From Pacificoceanicola onchidii (GTDB lineage: Bacteria > Pseudomonadota > Alphaproteobacteria > Rhodobacterales > Rhodobacteraceae), in the NCBI RefSeq assembly GCF_004804335.1, contig NZ_SRXY01000004.1, positions 124,001 through 188,000 on the forward strand: 64,000 nt of DNA. The letters are read 5' to 3'. Under the pieces are notes generated by a model. It worked only from the letters and a program-made list of their open reading frames with translations, ran no database searches and was not told where the DNA came from. Both the position numbers and the translations under genes were made by a program. Positions 1 to 8,941 of this stretch are shown here, one piece after another. Every line of letters begins with the position of its first letter. The stretch's first letter is position 1.

Positions 1-1659
1 CACATCGCCCCGGATAAACAGCGCCGCCTGCGAGGCCAGCGCGACAACCGCCCCGGCCAGCACCACGTAGCGCGCCGCTATGACACCTGCCATGAACGGG
101 CGGAACAGGGTTTCGCGCACCCAGACAAAGCCCCGGTTCACCAGCCGCGACGGCAGATCGTACCAATGTTCCTTGGCACCATGCGCGACCGCATGGGCCA
201 TGTGGTTCGGCAGGATCAGGAAGCACTCCACGAGGCTCGCCGCCAGCACCGCGATCACCGTGAAAGGAATATCCGCGATCAAATCGCCAAACCGCCCGCC
301 AACCGCCACAAGGCCAAAAAATGCAATCACCGTGGTGAGCGTGGCCGAAAAAACCGGCAAGGCCATGCGCCGCGCCGCTGTTTCCGCCGCTTCAAAAGAG
401 CCAAGCCCCTGCCGCGACAGATGATCGGCGTGTTCACCAACCACGATGGCATCATCCACCACAATCCCCAGCGTGATGATCAGGGCAAAGAGCGAGATCA
501 TGTTGATCGTCAGCCCGCCCAGATACATCAGCGCAATCGCCGCTAAGAGGGCCACAGGAATGCCGGTTGCCACCCAAAAGGCCGTGCGGGCGTTGAGGAA
601 CAGGAACAGGATTACCAGAACCAGCGCCAGCCCGAGTCCCGCATTGTCCAGCAGGATGTTCAATCGGCCCGTGATGGCCTCTGCGCGGGTGCGGATCAGA
701 TCGACGCTCACCCCGTTCGGCAGCCCTGCTTCGAACTCCGCGGCGACGTCTTCCACCGTGCGCTGAATGCCGATGGCATCCCCCCGGTCGCTGCGGTCCA
801 CGCGCACGGAAATCGCAAGGTTCTCGCCAACGAAGTAGCTGCGCTCGCGGTCGATCCCTTCCACCCGAACCGTCGCCACATCGCCCACGGTCAGCTTCGA
901 GCCATCCGCGTTGGAGCGCAGAACGATCCCCGCGATGTCATCCGCCGCCCGTTTCTCCACGCCGGTGCGGACACGCGCGCCTGCGCCGCCCACGTCACCT
1001 GCCGGATCGGCATTGACCTCCGCCCCGATTGCCGTGGCGATCTGGGCCATGGTCACGTCATTGGCGATCAGGTTCTGCGACGGCACCTCGACCACGGTTT
1101 CCGGCGCGGCAATGCCCCGGATCGTGGTGCGGGTCACACCTTCGGCAAAGAGCCGCAGCACAAGCTCATCGGCAAACCGGGCAAGCTGGTCGATGTCCAC
1201 GGGCCCGGTGATGACCATATCGGTCACCCTGTCACGCCAATAGCGCCGCACAACGTCAGGCTCTTCGGCGGCCTCGGGCAGGTTGGTCACGCTGTCGACC
1301 GCGCTTTGCACGTCATTGGCGGCACGGGCCATGTCCCAACCCGGCTCGAACTCCAGCGAGATGCTGCCGCGCCCCTCGCGCGAGGTGGCCTCCGAACTCA
1401 GCACCCCTTCGACCGCCAGCAGGGTCGGCTCCAGCACCTGAACCACCGCCGAATCCACGTCTTCGGCCCCGGCCCCATCCCAGGCGACATTGACGCTCAC
1501 CTCATCGAGGATCACATCCGGGAAAAACTGCGCGCGCATGTTGGGGGCGGAAAACAGACCGGCAGCCACAAGAATGACCAGCAGCAGGTTGGCCAGCGTC
1601 GGGTGACGCGTGAAATAAGAGAACAGGCCTCCGGCCCGCTGGGACAACCCCCGCGCCAT
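1..1659 (-). CDS. RND efflux transporter permease subunit (partial, C-terminus outside window)
   Basis: This open frame reads in from the start codon (ATG at 1659-1657) and leaves the window at base 1 after about 553 codons, so only the N-terminal half is visible. It resembles AcrB/MdtB-type inner-membrane RND pumps, which use the proton gradient to expel compounds through a tripartite channel. A first membrane segment lies near residues 18-38. A large periplasmic region follows, and then hydrophobic segments from about residue 340, including the TM4-type segment with LGIVVDDAIVV (the proton-relay Asp pair region). The start overlaps the stop of the adaptor gene by one base (TGATG), so the two are probably translationally coupled. 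The substrate cannot be read from the sequence. Confidence 0.9.
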   Translation of the reverse strand, partial: MARGLSQRAGGLFSYFTRHPTLANLLLVILVAAGLFSAPNMRAQFFPDVILDEVSVNVAWDGAGAEDVDSAVVQVLEPTLLAVEGVLSSEATSREGRGSISLEFEPGWDMARAANDVQSAVDSVTNLPEAAEEPDVVRRYWRDRVTDMVITGPVDIDQLARFADELVLRLFAEGVTRTTIRGIAAPETVVEVPSQNLIANDVTMAQIATAIGAEVNADPAGDVGGAGARVRTGVEKRAADDIAGIVLRSNADGSKLTVGDVATVRVEGIDRERSYFVGENLAISVRVDRSDRGDAIGIQRTVEDVAAEFEAGLPNGVSVDLIRTRAEAITGRLNILLDNAGLGLALVLVILFLFLNARTAFWVATGIPVALLAAIALMYLGGLTINMISLFALIITLGIVVDDAIVVGEHADHLSRQGLGSFEAAETAARRMALPVFSATLTTVIAFFGLVAVGGRFGDLIADIPFTVIAVLAASLVECFLILPNHMAHAVAHGAKEHWYDLPSRLVNRGFVWVRETLFRPFMAGVIAARYVVLAGAVVALASQAALFIRGDV

Positions 1660-3119
1660 CAGCCGCCCATCCGCGCTTCGATCCGCGCCACGACGGCGGC
1701 GGGAACCTGCGCTTGCTCCAGTTGCCCGAGCAGCCGTGACTTCACTTCCGCCGGCATCCGCTTGTTCGCTTCGATGAAGGCCCGCAGCCGGGCGCGGCGT
1801 TCATCGCTCAGCTCAATCATCTCTGGCGCTGCGGCCACCTGCGGCGCCGCACCAACCCTGAGCGGATTGACCTTGATCCCCGCGCCAAGCAGCGGCGTGC
1901 GCTCGGCCACGATTTCCGCGCCGCTGATTGCCCCCGCCCGGATGAGCACATCATCGCCCTGCCTGCGCATGACCTGCACCCGCGCGCTTGCCAGACGGTC
2001 CTCTTCGCCGATCATGAGCACCGTTCCGCTGGCATCAACGGCGGTGGACGGAACCCGCGCAACGCGCTCCAGCGGCGCTTCTCGGGCGGACACGGTGACA
2101 AAATCGCCGGGCTTGAAGCCGCGCGGCGCGCTCAGCGTCGCGAACAGCCGCCGTCCGGTCTGGCCTTCGCCCACCGCCGCGCTCTCGCGGCTGATCTGGC
2201 CCTCGGCCTGAATATTCGTGCCAAAGACGTCCAGCGTCACCGTCACATCAGACCGCTGCAGGACACCATTCTCATCCAGAAGCCGTGCGTATTCCTGCGT
2301 CGACACGCGAAACGCCACCTCCAGCGATTGCGCATCAACCACCTCGCCGAGCTTTTCATTGCTCGACACAAGCCGCCCGGCCACAACCGAAACATCCGAC
2401 AGCAGCCCGGCAAACTCTGCCCGCACTTCGGTATCCGCCAACCCGCGCCGTGCTTCGCTCAGAGCAATCTCCGCGCGTCTCAACCGGGTCACGGACTGAT
2501 CGATCCGCGCCTGCGCCGTGGCCACAGATTGCCGGTGAGACAACACCGCCTGCCGGGCCGAGGACAGCGCCAGTTCAGCGGTCTCAACCGCCGCCGCCGT
2601 GCCCACGTTGCGCGCCCTCAGATCGTTTTGCCGCTGCAAGGCCTTTTCCCGCAGAGCCACCTGATCCTGCGCCGCCGCAAGTTCGTCCTGCGCCAGCACA
2701 ACCGCACGCTCCGCTTCGCGCTGCTCGGCCCCGGCATCCAGCAGATCGCTTTCTGCCCGGTCCAGAGCCGCCTGCGCGTCGGCGGGATCAATCCGGGCCA
2801 GAACCTGCCCCGCCTCTACCCGGCCGCCTTCGACAAACTCGGGGGCCAGATCAATCAGTGCGCCGCCCGTCGCAGCCCGGAGCTCCAGCGTCCGGCTCGA
2901 TTGCACTTCGCCAAAGGCGCGCAGCACCGGCACGATGGTTTCCGGCGTCACGGTCACAACGTTCACCGCAAAAACCCGCTCCTGCCCGCGCGGCATGCGG
3001 GGTTCTTCGGACATGCGTGCCTCAACAGCATCCCGCACCATCGTCCCGGCATAGACCAGAAGCGATAGGGTCACGGCCATCAAAAAGAGGCCGGTCAGGC
3101 TTTTGCGAAGAAATCGCAT
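1659..3119 (-). CDS. RND efflux periplasmic adaptor (membrane fusion protein, HlyD/AcrA family)
   Basis: The 486-residue product is the adaptor that links an RND pump to an outer-membrane channel. An N-terminal membrane anchor spans about residues 8-26. A beta-barrel/lipoyl half follows, then a long Ala/Glu/Arg-rich alpha-helical hairpin (about 120-225), the returning lipoyl half and a C-terminal barrel. The C-terminal 60 residues (after APEMIELS) are rich in Arg and Glu and exceed the usual family end. The gene lies directly upstream of the pump gene with a one-base overlap. No outer-membrane factor or regulator gene is visible in the window. Confidence 0.9.
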   Translation of the reverse strand: MRFLRKSLTGLFLMAVTLSLLVYAGTMVRDAVEARMSEEPRMPRGQERVFAVNVVTVTPETIVPVLRAFGEVQSSRTLELRAATGGALIDLAPEFVEGGRVEAGQVLARIDPADAQAALDRAESDLLDAGAEQREAERAVVLAQDELAAAQDQVALREKALQRQNDLRARNVGTAAAVETAELALSSARQAVLSHRQSVATAQARIDQSVTRLRRAEIALSEARRGLADTEVRAEFAGLLSDVSVVAGRLVSSNEKLGEVVDAQSLEVAFRVSTQEYARLLDENGVLQRSDVTVTLDVFGTNIQAEGQISRESAAVGEGQTGRRLFATLSAPRGFKPGDFVTVSAREAPLERVARVPSTAVDASGTVLMIGEEDRLASARVQVMRRQGDDVLIRAGAISGAEIVAERTPLLGAGIKVNPLRVGAAPQVAAAPEMIELSDERRARLRAFIEANKRMPAEVKSRLLGQLEQAQVPAAVVARIEARMGG

Positions 3120-3212
3120 ATGTCGAACTCCACGGCGCGCCGCAAATACCGGAAATCACGGGGTTTCGCAGCCTATCCCCATAATCTATGCGTCTTTATA
3201 CGCGCTTCCAGA

Positions 3213-3755
3213 TCACTTCCGTCGCAAATGTTCGTCGAGTCTGGGAAAAATCTCGACGAAATTGCAGGGGCGGTGGCGGAAATCGAATTGCCAGCGCAGA
3301 ATTTCATCCCATGCATCCTTGCACGCCCCGGTGCTGCCGGGCAGCGCAAAGAGATAGGTGCCACCGGCCACGCCGCCCGTGGCCCGGCTTTGCACGGCGC
3401 TGGTTCCGATCTTTTGGAAACTGACCATGGTGAAGACCGTGCCAAAGGCGTCGATCTCTTTTTCATAGACATCGCGGTGCGCCTCGACCGTCACATCGCG
3501 CCCCGTCAGGCCGGTTCCGCCGGTCGAAATCACCACGTCCACGTCCGGGTTCGCGATCCAGGCGCGCAGTTGATCCGCGATTTCGGCCCGCTCGTCGCGG
3601 AGGATCTTGCGATCGGCCAGCACATGCCCGGCCTCCGTCAGCCGCGACACCAGCGTATCACCGCTGCGATCCTCGTCCAGCCCACGCGTGTCGCTGACCG
3701 TCAGCACCGCGATCCTGACAGGAATGAACTCTTTGCTCTCATCAATCCGGCTCAT
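3213..3755 (-). CDS. moaB: Molybdenum cofactor biosynthesis protein MoaB
   Basis: The 180-residue protein is a MoaB/Mog-type molybdopterin-binding protein that takes part in adenylylation of molybdopterin during molybdenum cofactor synthesis in the cytoplasm. The family signature STGGTGLTGRDVT is present near the middle, and the second loop LPGSTGACKDAWDEIL follows. Start: the frame stays open for 14 codons upstream, but the ATG at 3755 is preceded by GAGGAGAACGGC, a strong ribosome site, and gives the usual N-terminus (MSRIDESKEF). The gene lies 10 bases downstream of the LysE-family gene on the same strand. Confidence 0.88.
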   Translation of the reverse strand: MSRIDESKEFIPVRIAVLTVSDTRGLDEDRSGDTLVSRLTEAGHVLADRKILRDERAEIADQLRAWIANPDVDVVISTGGTGLTGRDVTVEAHRDVYEKEIDAFGTVFTMVSFQKIGTSAVQSRATGGVAGGTYLFALPGSTGACKDAWDEILRWQFDFRHRPCNFVEIFPRLDEHLRRK

Positions 3756-3765
3756 GCCGTTCTCC

Positions 3766-4374
3766 TCAGATTGCGAGCCGAAGGGCCAGCCCGCCAAACA
3801 CCGTTGCGGTGATCCAGCGCATCACGCGCTCGACCGTGCCGCCTTGTTTCAGGTGATGCGTCAGCCGCCCCGCGAACTGCCCCACCGTCCCGTTTATGAA
3901 AAACCCGCCAAGGCTGATGACCGCGCCAAAGATCAGGAACTGCGGCAGAACCGCGCGCGCCGGGTCCACGAACTGTGGCACAAAAGCGAGAATGAACAGG
4001 ATCACCTTCGGGTTGGTCATGCTGACAAAGAACCCTTCGCGCATGGCGCGTTTGGGGCTGACCGCCTGCAGGTTGCCGCCGCCAAACGGGGTGCGCAACG
4101 TCCGGATTGCGAGGTACAGCAGATAGCCAACCCCGAGCCACCGAATGGCGTCAAAAGCCCCCGGCACAGCCGCCAGAAAGGCGCTCAGGCCCAGCCCGGC
4201 CAAGAGCGCATGCACCATGCCGCCAGCGCTGATCCCCGCCGAGCCAGCCCAGCCCGCGCGCGGCCCGCCGCGCAATCCCTGCGCCATGCAAAACAGCATA
4301 TCCGCGCCCGGCGTGATGTTCAGCGCCAGCGATGCGGGGACAAAGGCCAGAAGGACAAGCGGGTCGATGATCAT
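3766..4374 (-). CDS. LysE/RhtB family amino-acid exporter
   Basis: A 202-residue polytopic inner-membrane protein with about six hydrophobic segments. The conserved first-helix motif NITPGAD is at residues 19-25. Family members export amino acids or related small metabolites (lysine, homoserine, threonine), but the substrate is not predictable here. The start ATG lies one base after the stop of the upstream uracil-DNA glycosylase gene, so glycosylase, exporter and moaB form a tight minus-strand run. Length is normal for the family. Confidence 0.88.
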   Translation of the reverse strand: MIIDPLVLLAFVPASLALNITPGADMLFCMAQGLRGGPRAGWAGSAGISAGGMVHALLAGLGLSAFLAAVPGAFDAIRWLGVGYLLYLAIRTLRTPFGGGNLQAVSPKRAMREGFFVSMTNPKVILFILAFVPQFVDPARAVLPQFLIFGAVISLGGFFINGTVGQFAGRLTHHLKQGGTVERVMRWITATVFGGLALRLAI

Positions 4375-4375
4375 C

Positions 4376-5161
4376 TCATTTGCCTTCCAGCCGTGCCTTC
4401 ACGGCCAGCAAATCCGCCCATGTCTCGCGCTTCGCCGACGGCGTGCGCAGCAGATACGCCGGGTGCAGCATCGGCATGGCCGGAATACCTTCGGCCTCCG
4501 ACCAGTTCCCGCGCAGACGGGTGATCCCGCGTTTGCCCAAAAGCGCCTGACAGCTGATATTTCCCATGATCACAAGCACATCCGGTCTAACCAGAGCGAT
4601 GTGCTTGCGCAGGAACGGCTGCAACATGGCAATCTCTTCCGGCCTCGGATCGCGGTTCTGCGGCGGGCGCCACGGCATCACGTTGGTGATATAGACGCTC
4701 TCCTCGCGGCTCAGCCCGATGGCGGCCAACATCCTGTCCAGCAATTGCCCGGCACGGCCCACAAACGGCTTGCCGATCCGGTCCTCATCCCGCCCCGGCG
4801 CTTCGCCGACGATCATCACCCGTGCGTCCGGCACGCCGTCGCTGAATACGAGGTTGCGCGCCCCGCGCTTCAACTCGCAATGCTCAAACGCACCCAAAGC
4901 GGCCTGCAAAGCCTCCAGCGAAGCCGCGCCTTTGGCCGCCGAAACAGCCTCCGCAACCGGGTCCACCTTCGCTTCGGGAACCACGGGAACCGGCCCGCGT
5001 TTGGCCACCCCTTGGGCCTTGCGCGCCTTGGCCTGCTCCTTCGCGGCCTCTTCCACGGCAAAGCGGTCCACCGGCGCGTCCGCGATCGCCTCGACCACGC
5101 CCAGTTCCACCTGCCATTCGAGCAAAGCCCGGGCCGTATGCCAATCCATTCCCGAATCCAT
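4376..5161 (-). CDS. Uracil-DNA glycosylase, family 4-like, lacking most Fe-S cysteines
   Basis: The 261-residue protein has the family 4/5 core: motif GEAPGRDED (water-activating loop), the GKPFVGRAGQLLD stretch, and the C-terminal motif MLHPAYLLR. It should excise uracil from DNA in base-excision repair. Family 4 enzymes normally bind a 4Fe-4S cluster with four cysteines. Here only one remains in the N-terminal pair (FEHCELK), and the later ones are replaced (NVMPWRPPQNRDP and EIAMLQPFL). An N-terminal Lys/Ala-rich extension of about 100 residues precedes the core. Start: ATG at 5161 gives MDSGMDWHTA; a second ATG at 5185 is possible. No strong ribosome site distinguishes them. Confidence 0.85.
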   Translation of the reverse strand: MDSGMDWHTARALLEWQVELGVVEAIADAPVDRFAVEEAAKEQAKARKAQGVAKRGPVPVVPEAKVDPVAEAVSAAKGAASLEALQAALGAFEHCELKRGARNLVFSDGVPDARVMIVGEAPGRDEDRIGKPFVGRAGQLLDRMLAAIGLSREESVYITNVMPWRPPQNRDPRPEEIAMLQPFLRKHIALVRPDVLVIMGNISCQALLGKRGITRLRGNWSEAEGIPAMPMLHPAYLLRTPSAKRETWADLLAVKARLEGK

Positions 5162-5281
5162 ACGCGCTACCCTAGTCCCGCTCATGAGCAAAGAAAATCC
5201 GCTCTCGTGCATTGCCCGCGTGAAACCCTTGCCGAAATCCCCCCCGCTTTCTATTAGGGGACAGCACGACAAGAGGGCCCC

Positions 5282-6232
5282 ATGCGTTTCGATCACCGCC
5301 ACCTTCTGGGCATCGAGCCCCTGCGCCCCGATGAAATCACCACCATTCTCGACCTCGCCGACCAATACGTCGCGCTTGGACGCCGCCGCGAGAAACACGC
5401 CAACGCGCTCGCGGGGCTGACGCAGGTCAACATGTTCTTCGAGAACTCCACCCGCACGCAGGCCAGCTTTGAGCTTGCAGGCAAGCGGCTTGGCGCGGAT
5501 GTGATGAACATGGCGATGCAGGCCTCCTCGATCAAAAAGGGCGAAACCCTGATCGACACCGCCATGACGCTGAACGCCATGCACCCCGATTTGCTCGTGG
5601 TCCGTCACCCGCATTCCGGCGCGGTGGACCTTCTGGCGCAAAAGGTGAACTGCGCCGTGCTCAACGCAGGCGACGGCAGGCACGAACACCCGACCCAGGC
5701 GCTTCTGGACGCGCTCACCATTCGCCGTGCCAAGGGCCGCTTGCACCGGCTTAACATCGCCATCTGCGGCGACATCGCCCACAGCCGCGTCGCCCGCTCC
5801 AACATCCTGCTCTTGCACAAGATGGAAAACCGCATCCGCCTTGTCGGCCCGCCGACTCTCATGCCCTCCGGCGTCGAACATTTCGGCGTCGAGGTCTATG
5901 ACAACATGGAAGAGGGCCTCAAAGACGTCGACGTGGTCATGATGCTCCGTCTCCAGCGCGAACGCATGGACGGCGGTTTCATCCCGTCGGAGCGCGAGTA
6001 TTACCACCGCTACGGGCTGGATGCGGAAAAGCTCGCCCATGCCAAGGACGACGCCATCGTCATGCACCCCGGCCCCATGAACCGCGGCGTGGAAATCGAC
6101 GGCACCATCGCGGACGACATCAACCGCTCCGTCATTCAGGATCAGGTCGAGATGGGTGTGGCCGTGCGCATGGCCGCTATGGACCTGCTCGCCCGCAACC
6201 TGCGCGCGCATCCCAAGGAAGTCATGGCATGA
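5282..6232 (+). CDS. pyrB: Aspartate carbamoyltransferase catalytic subunit
   Basis: The 316-residue enzyme condenses carbamoyl phosphate with aspartate, the first committed step of pyrimidine synthesis. The carbamoyl-phosphate loop [13 protein letters not shown] is near residues 50-62. The [12 protein letters not shown] segment and the late [12 protein letters not shown] are also present. No pyrI (regulatory chain) gene lies next to it. The following gene overlaps its stop by four bases. The ATG follows AAGAGGGCCCC. The dihydroorotase homologue further downstream (7631-8929) belongs to the same pathway context. Confidence 0.95.
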   Translation: MRFDHRHLLGIEPLRPDEITTILDLADQYVALGRRREKHANALAGLTQVNMFFENSTRTQASFELAGKRLGADVMNMAMQASSIKKGETLIDTAMTLNAMHPDLLVVRHPHSGAVDLLAQKVNCAVLNAGDGRHEHPTQALLDALTIRRAKGRLHRLNIAICGDIAHSRVARSNILLLHKMENRIRLVGPPTLMPSGVEHFGVEVYDNMEEGLKDVDVVMMLRLQRERMDGGFIPSEREYYHRYGLDAEKLAHAKDDAIVMHPGPMNRGVEIDGTIADDINRSVIQDQVEMGVAVRMAAMDLLARNLRAHPKEVMA

Positions 6233-6768
6233 CCACCATGAACATCAACGGCTCGGAGACCGGCACCTTTCGCCTCTTCCACCTTGATCTGCCGCCCGAG
6301 GCCGTTGAGCGCTTCACCACCATGGCGGGCACCGGCGAGTGGCCGCTGAAATACGGGCTTGGCGCCACCAAACTGCGCCCGGCCTTTGTCGATGTGGTGG
6401 ACATCCGCGATCTGGGCGAGATGCCGCTGTCGAAATATCTGGCCGAGGCGCACAACGCCTCCGGCGTGGATTTCAAAGCCGCCAAACCGCAGATCGACAG
6501 CCTGAAGGGCCACGTCATTGTCCTGCCCTCTCAAGCCTTCGAGAACACCTCGCAGACCCTGACCATCGCCTCGCCCCTGCGCTGGATCGGCACCTTTCAC
6601 GAGGAAACCGGCAAGGCGCGCGGGGCCAAGCTGCGCAGCAAATCGGCCCAAGGTACCCTCACCGGGGCGGACGCCAATGACCCGCCGGGCAGCACCAACA
6701 TGCTCAAGCTGATCCTTGCCGCCGTGGCCGTGCTCTTCCTCCTGCTGCTCGCGTTTTTCCTGCTATGA
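6229..6768 (+). CDS. Hypothetical protein with C-terminal membrane anchor, coupled to pyrB
   Basis: A 179-residue protein of no family I recognise. It begins in an ATGA overlap with the pyrB stop and ends in an ATGA overlap with the next gene, so the three are probably translated together. Residues 1-155 look soluble and charged. The last about 20 residues are strongly hydrophobic ([19 protein letters not shown]), so the protein is probably tail-anchored with the bulk in the cytoplasm. A role in pyrimidine metabolism is suggested only by position. Confidence 0.75.
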   Translation: MTTMNINGSETGTFRLFHLDLPPEAVERFTTMAGTGEWPLKYGLGATKLRPAFVDVVDIRDLGEMPLSKYLAEAHNASGVDFKAAKPQIDSLKGHVIVLPSQAFENTSQTLTIASPLRWIGTFHEETGKARGAKLRSKSAQGTLTGADANDPPGSTNMLKLILAAVAVLFLLLLAFFLL

Positions 6769-7133
6769 CCGAATTTCGCCCGGACCGGCAAACATACATC
6801 CAATCCCACCTGACCCTCGCCGCCGTCGCCATGGCGGGCGGGATGCTGATCCTGTGGATCGCAGGCAACCCCCATGTCTGGACCGGAGCCATCGGCGGCC
6901 TCGCCGCCGTTGCCATCCGCGGCTGGTACCTGATGGACGAAGCCTTGGGCGAGGCCTGGACCATGGATGAGACCACGCTGAACGGGCCCGGCGGACGGAT
7001 CGTGCGCCTGTCCGACTTGGCAAATGTGAAAAAGATCGGCTCGGCGGTGCAACTGATCACAAAATCCGGCGACAAACACCTGATCAAGTTTCAGGGCGAC
7101 CCGGAAGGCGTTGTGGCGCGGATCAAGCGCTGA
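6765..7133 (+). CDS. Small membrane protein, two predicted membrane segments plus soluble tail
   Basis: This 122-residue protein has two hydrophobic segments (about residues 15-33 and 41-55) and a C-terminal soluble domain of about 60 residues. The tail (TLNGPGGRIVRLSDLANVKKI, then VQLITKSGDKHLIKF) resembles the beta-rich PH-like tails of small bacterial membrane proteins. I cannot assign a named family. Its start overlaps the previous gene by four bases (ATGA), making it the third member of the pyrB transcription unit. After its stop there is no gene until 7631. Confidence 0.75.
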   Translation: MTEFRPDRQTYIQSHLTLAAVAMAGGMLILWIAGNPHVWTGAIGGLAAVAIRGWYLMDEALGEAWTMDETTLNGPGGRIVRLSDLANVKKIGSAVQLITKSGDKHLIKFQGDPEGVVARIKR

Positions 7134-7273
7134 AACCACTACGCCTGCCTCTACTACAAAAGCGCTTGATTGGGCTATTCCAGAAGGTTTGCTGTGCGGG
7201 ATACAGCGCTCGCTGACAGGTCGTATCCCGATGGCGAACTTGGCCATGAGGGACTTTCGTTCCTCGTACCCAA

Positions 7274-7477
7274 GCGCGGAATCAAGGCCGCAGGCCGCCG
7301 CGCCATCGACGGGCCGTCCCCGCGGCACGGCGATTGGGTTGGTGTATAGAGCCACATGGGTCGAGCGCACCAGTGGCTGGGATAAATCGAGGGGAACCGA
7401 GGTAAGATCGCCGCACCACGGCCCGTCAATGGCACGGCTTGCGCGCTGGCCATAAGGTCCCGGATCAAGTCCGGGAC
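7274..7477 (+). repeat. Intergenic repeat copy A (MITE-like core 7303-7433)
   Basis: About 204 bp that reappear in inverted orientation at 12945-13149. The first 49 bases are identical in the two copies. The core of 131 bp (7303-7433) is bounded by an inverted repeat with arms GCCATCGACGGGCCGT and ACGGCCCGTCAATGGC. The right edge carries a 21-bp palindrome (7457-7477) with arms GTCCCGGA and TCCGGGAC. A frame of about 60 codons on the minus strand is open in both copies (peptide containing LTGRGAAILP and PSIYPSHW). I take this as a property of the repeat rather than a gene. The rest of 7134-7630 holds nothing else I can support. Confidence 0.8.
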
Positions 7478-7630
7478 ACTTTGGGCTCCATTGACGCCAT
7501 GGCCATCCCCAATGACGAACAATCGCGTTTCCCAAGCATTCAAACGCAGCGGCCGGAAACCAACACCCCTCTACCCCCTCCCCCCGTTTTGCCGTAGGAG
7601 TATGGCCAACACGACCCCGGACGGCTGACC

Positions 7631-8929
7631 ATGACACGTACACTTCTCGAAAACGCCCGCCTGATTGACCCCGAAGCGGATAGTATTACCGAAGGGGCGC
7701 TTGTTCTCGAGCATGGGAAGATTGCCAAAGTATTAACCCAAAGTACTGATATTACAGAAGAAAAGTTCACAGCTGTGAACTCGGTCGACTGTGGCGGGGC
7801 TTTGCTTGCGCCGGGCATCATCGACATTGGCGTCAAGGTTGGCGAGCCGGGGGAGCGCCACAAGGAGAGCTTCAAGACGGCGGGCCTCGCCGCCGCCGCC
7901 GGGGGTGTGACGACAATCGTCACCCGCCCCGACACACTGCCCGCGATTGACACTCCCGAAACGCTCGAATTCATCCGCCGCCGCGCGCTGGAAACCGCGC
8001 CGGTGAACGTGCTGCCGATGGCCGCTCTGACGAAGGGGCGCGAGGGCAAGGAAATGACCGAGTTCGGCTTCCTGATGGATGCCGGGGCGGTGGGTTTCAC
8101 CGATTGCGACCGTGTTGTGACCGACACCAAGGTGCTCACCCGCGCCATGAGCTACGCCCGCAGCCTCGGGGCGCTGGTCATGGGGCACCCGCAGGAGCCG
8201 GGATTGTCGAAGGGCTCTGCCGTGACTTCCGGCAAATTCGCCACCCTACGCGGGTTGCCCGGCGTCTCGCCCATGGCCGAACGCATGGGGCTGGATCGGG
8301 ACATTGCGCTGATCGAAATGACCGGCGTCAAATACCACGCCGACCAGATCACCACCGCCCGCGCCCTGCCCGCCCTGGAGCGCGCCAAGAAGAACGGCTT
8401 TGACGTCACCGCGGGCACGTCGATGCACCATCTGACGCTCAACGAACTGGACGTGGCCGACTACCGGACCTTCTTCAAGGTCAAGCCGCCGCTGCGTTCC
8501 GAGGACGATCGCCACGCGGTGATTGACGCCATTCGCACCGGCCTCATTGACGTGATCAGCAGCTTCCACACCCCGCAGGACGAAGAAAGTAAACGTCTGC
8601 CTTATGAAGAGGCCGCTTCCGGCGCGGTGGGGCTGGAGACCATGCTGCCGGTGCTGCTGCGGCTCTATCATTCCGGTGAGCTGGAACTGCCGACACTGTT
8701 CCGCGCGCTGTCACTGAACCCGGCAAAACGGCTTGGCCTGCCAGCGGGCCGCATCGCGGAAGGCGCTCCGGCCGATCTGGTGCTGTTCGATTCCGACAAG
8801 CCGCTGGTGCTCGACCGGTTCAAACTCCGCTCGAAATCGAAAAACACCCCCTTTGACGGCGCGCGGCTTCAGGGCAAGGTGCTCGGCACCTGGGTTGCTG
8901 GAAAACGCGTGTTTGACGTGAACGCCTGA
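7631..8929 (+). CDS. pyrC: Dihydroorotase-like protein lacking key metal ligands (probable pseudo-dihydroorotase)
   Basis: The 432-residue protein aligns by eye along its whole length with class I dihydroorotases (amidohydrolase fold). Catalytic forms have the zinc motif DxHxHxREPG; here it reads DIGVKVGEPG, so both histidines are missing. The late catalytic Asp (normally SSDHAP or TDHAP) is replaced in ISSFHTPQDE. The other His positions survive (MGHPQEP and SMHHLTLNE). Catalytically dead homologues (PyrC' of Pseudomonas) serve as structural partners of aspartate carbamoyltransferase. The nearby pyrB makes the same role likely here, and a true dihydroorotase should lie elsewhere. The gene is followed 12 bp later by plsY. 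Confidence 0.85.
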   Translation: MTRTLLENARLIDPEADSITEGALVLEHGKIAKVLTQSTDITEEKFTAVNSVDCGGALLAPGIIDIGVKVGEPGERHKESFKTAGLAAAAGGVTTIVTRPDTLPAIDTPETLEFIRRRALETAPVNVLPMAALTKGREGKEMTEFGFLMDAGAVGFTDCDRVVTDTKVLTRAMSYARSLGALVMGHPQEPGLSKGSAVTSGKFATLRGLPGVSPMAERMGLDRDIALIEMTGVKYHADQITTARALPALERAKKNGFDVTAGTSMHHLTLNELDVADYRTFFKVKPPLRSEDDRHAVIDAIRTGLIDVISSFHTPQDEESKRLPYEEAASGAVGLETMLPVLLRLYHSGELELPTLFRALSLNPAKRLGLPAGRIAEGAPADLVLFDSDKPLVLDRFKLRSKSKNTPFDGARLQGKVLGTWVAGKRVFDVNA

Positions 8930-8941
8930 GGAGGACACAGG

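Noticed and set aside
7175-7543. 122-codon minus-strand frame over repeat copy A
   Set aside because: The same peptide pattern appears in copy B (12954-13307) and follows the repeat. No ribosome site or domain; treated as part of the repeat.
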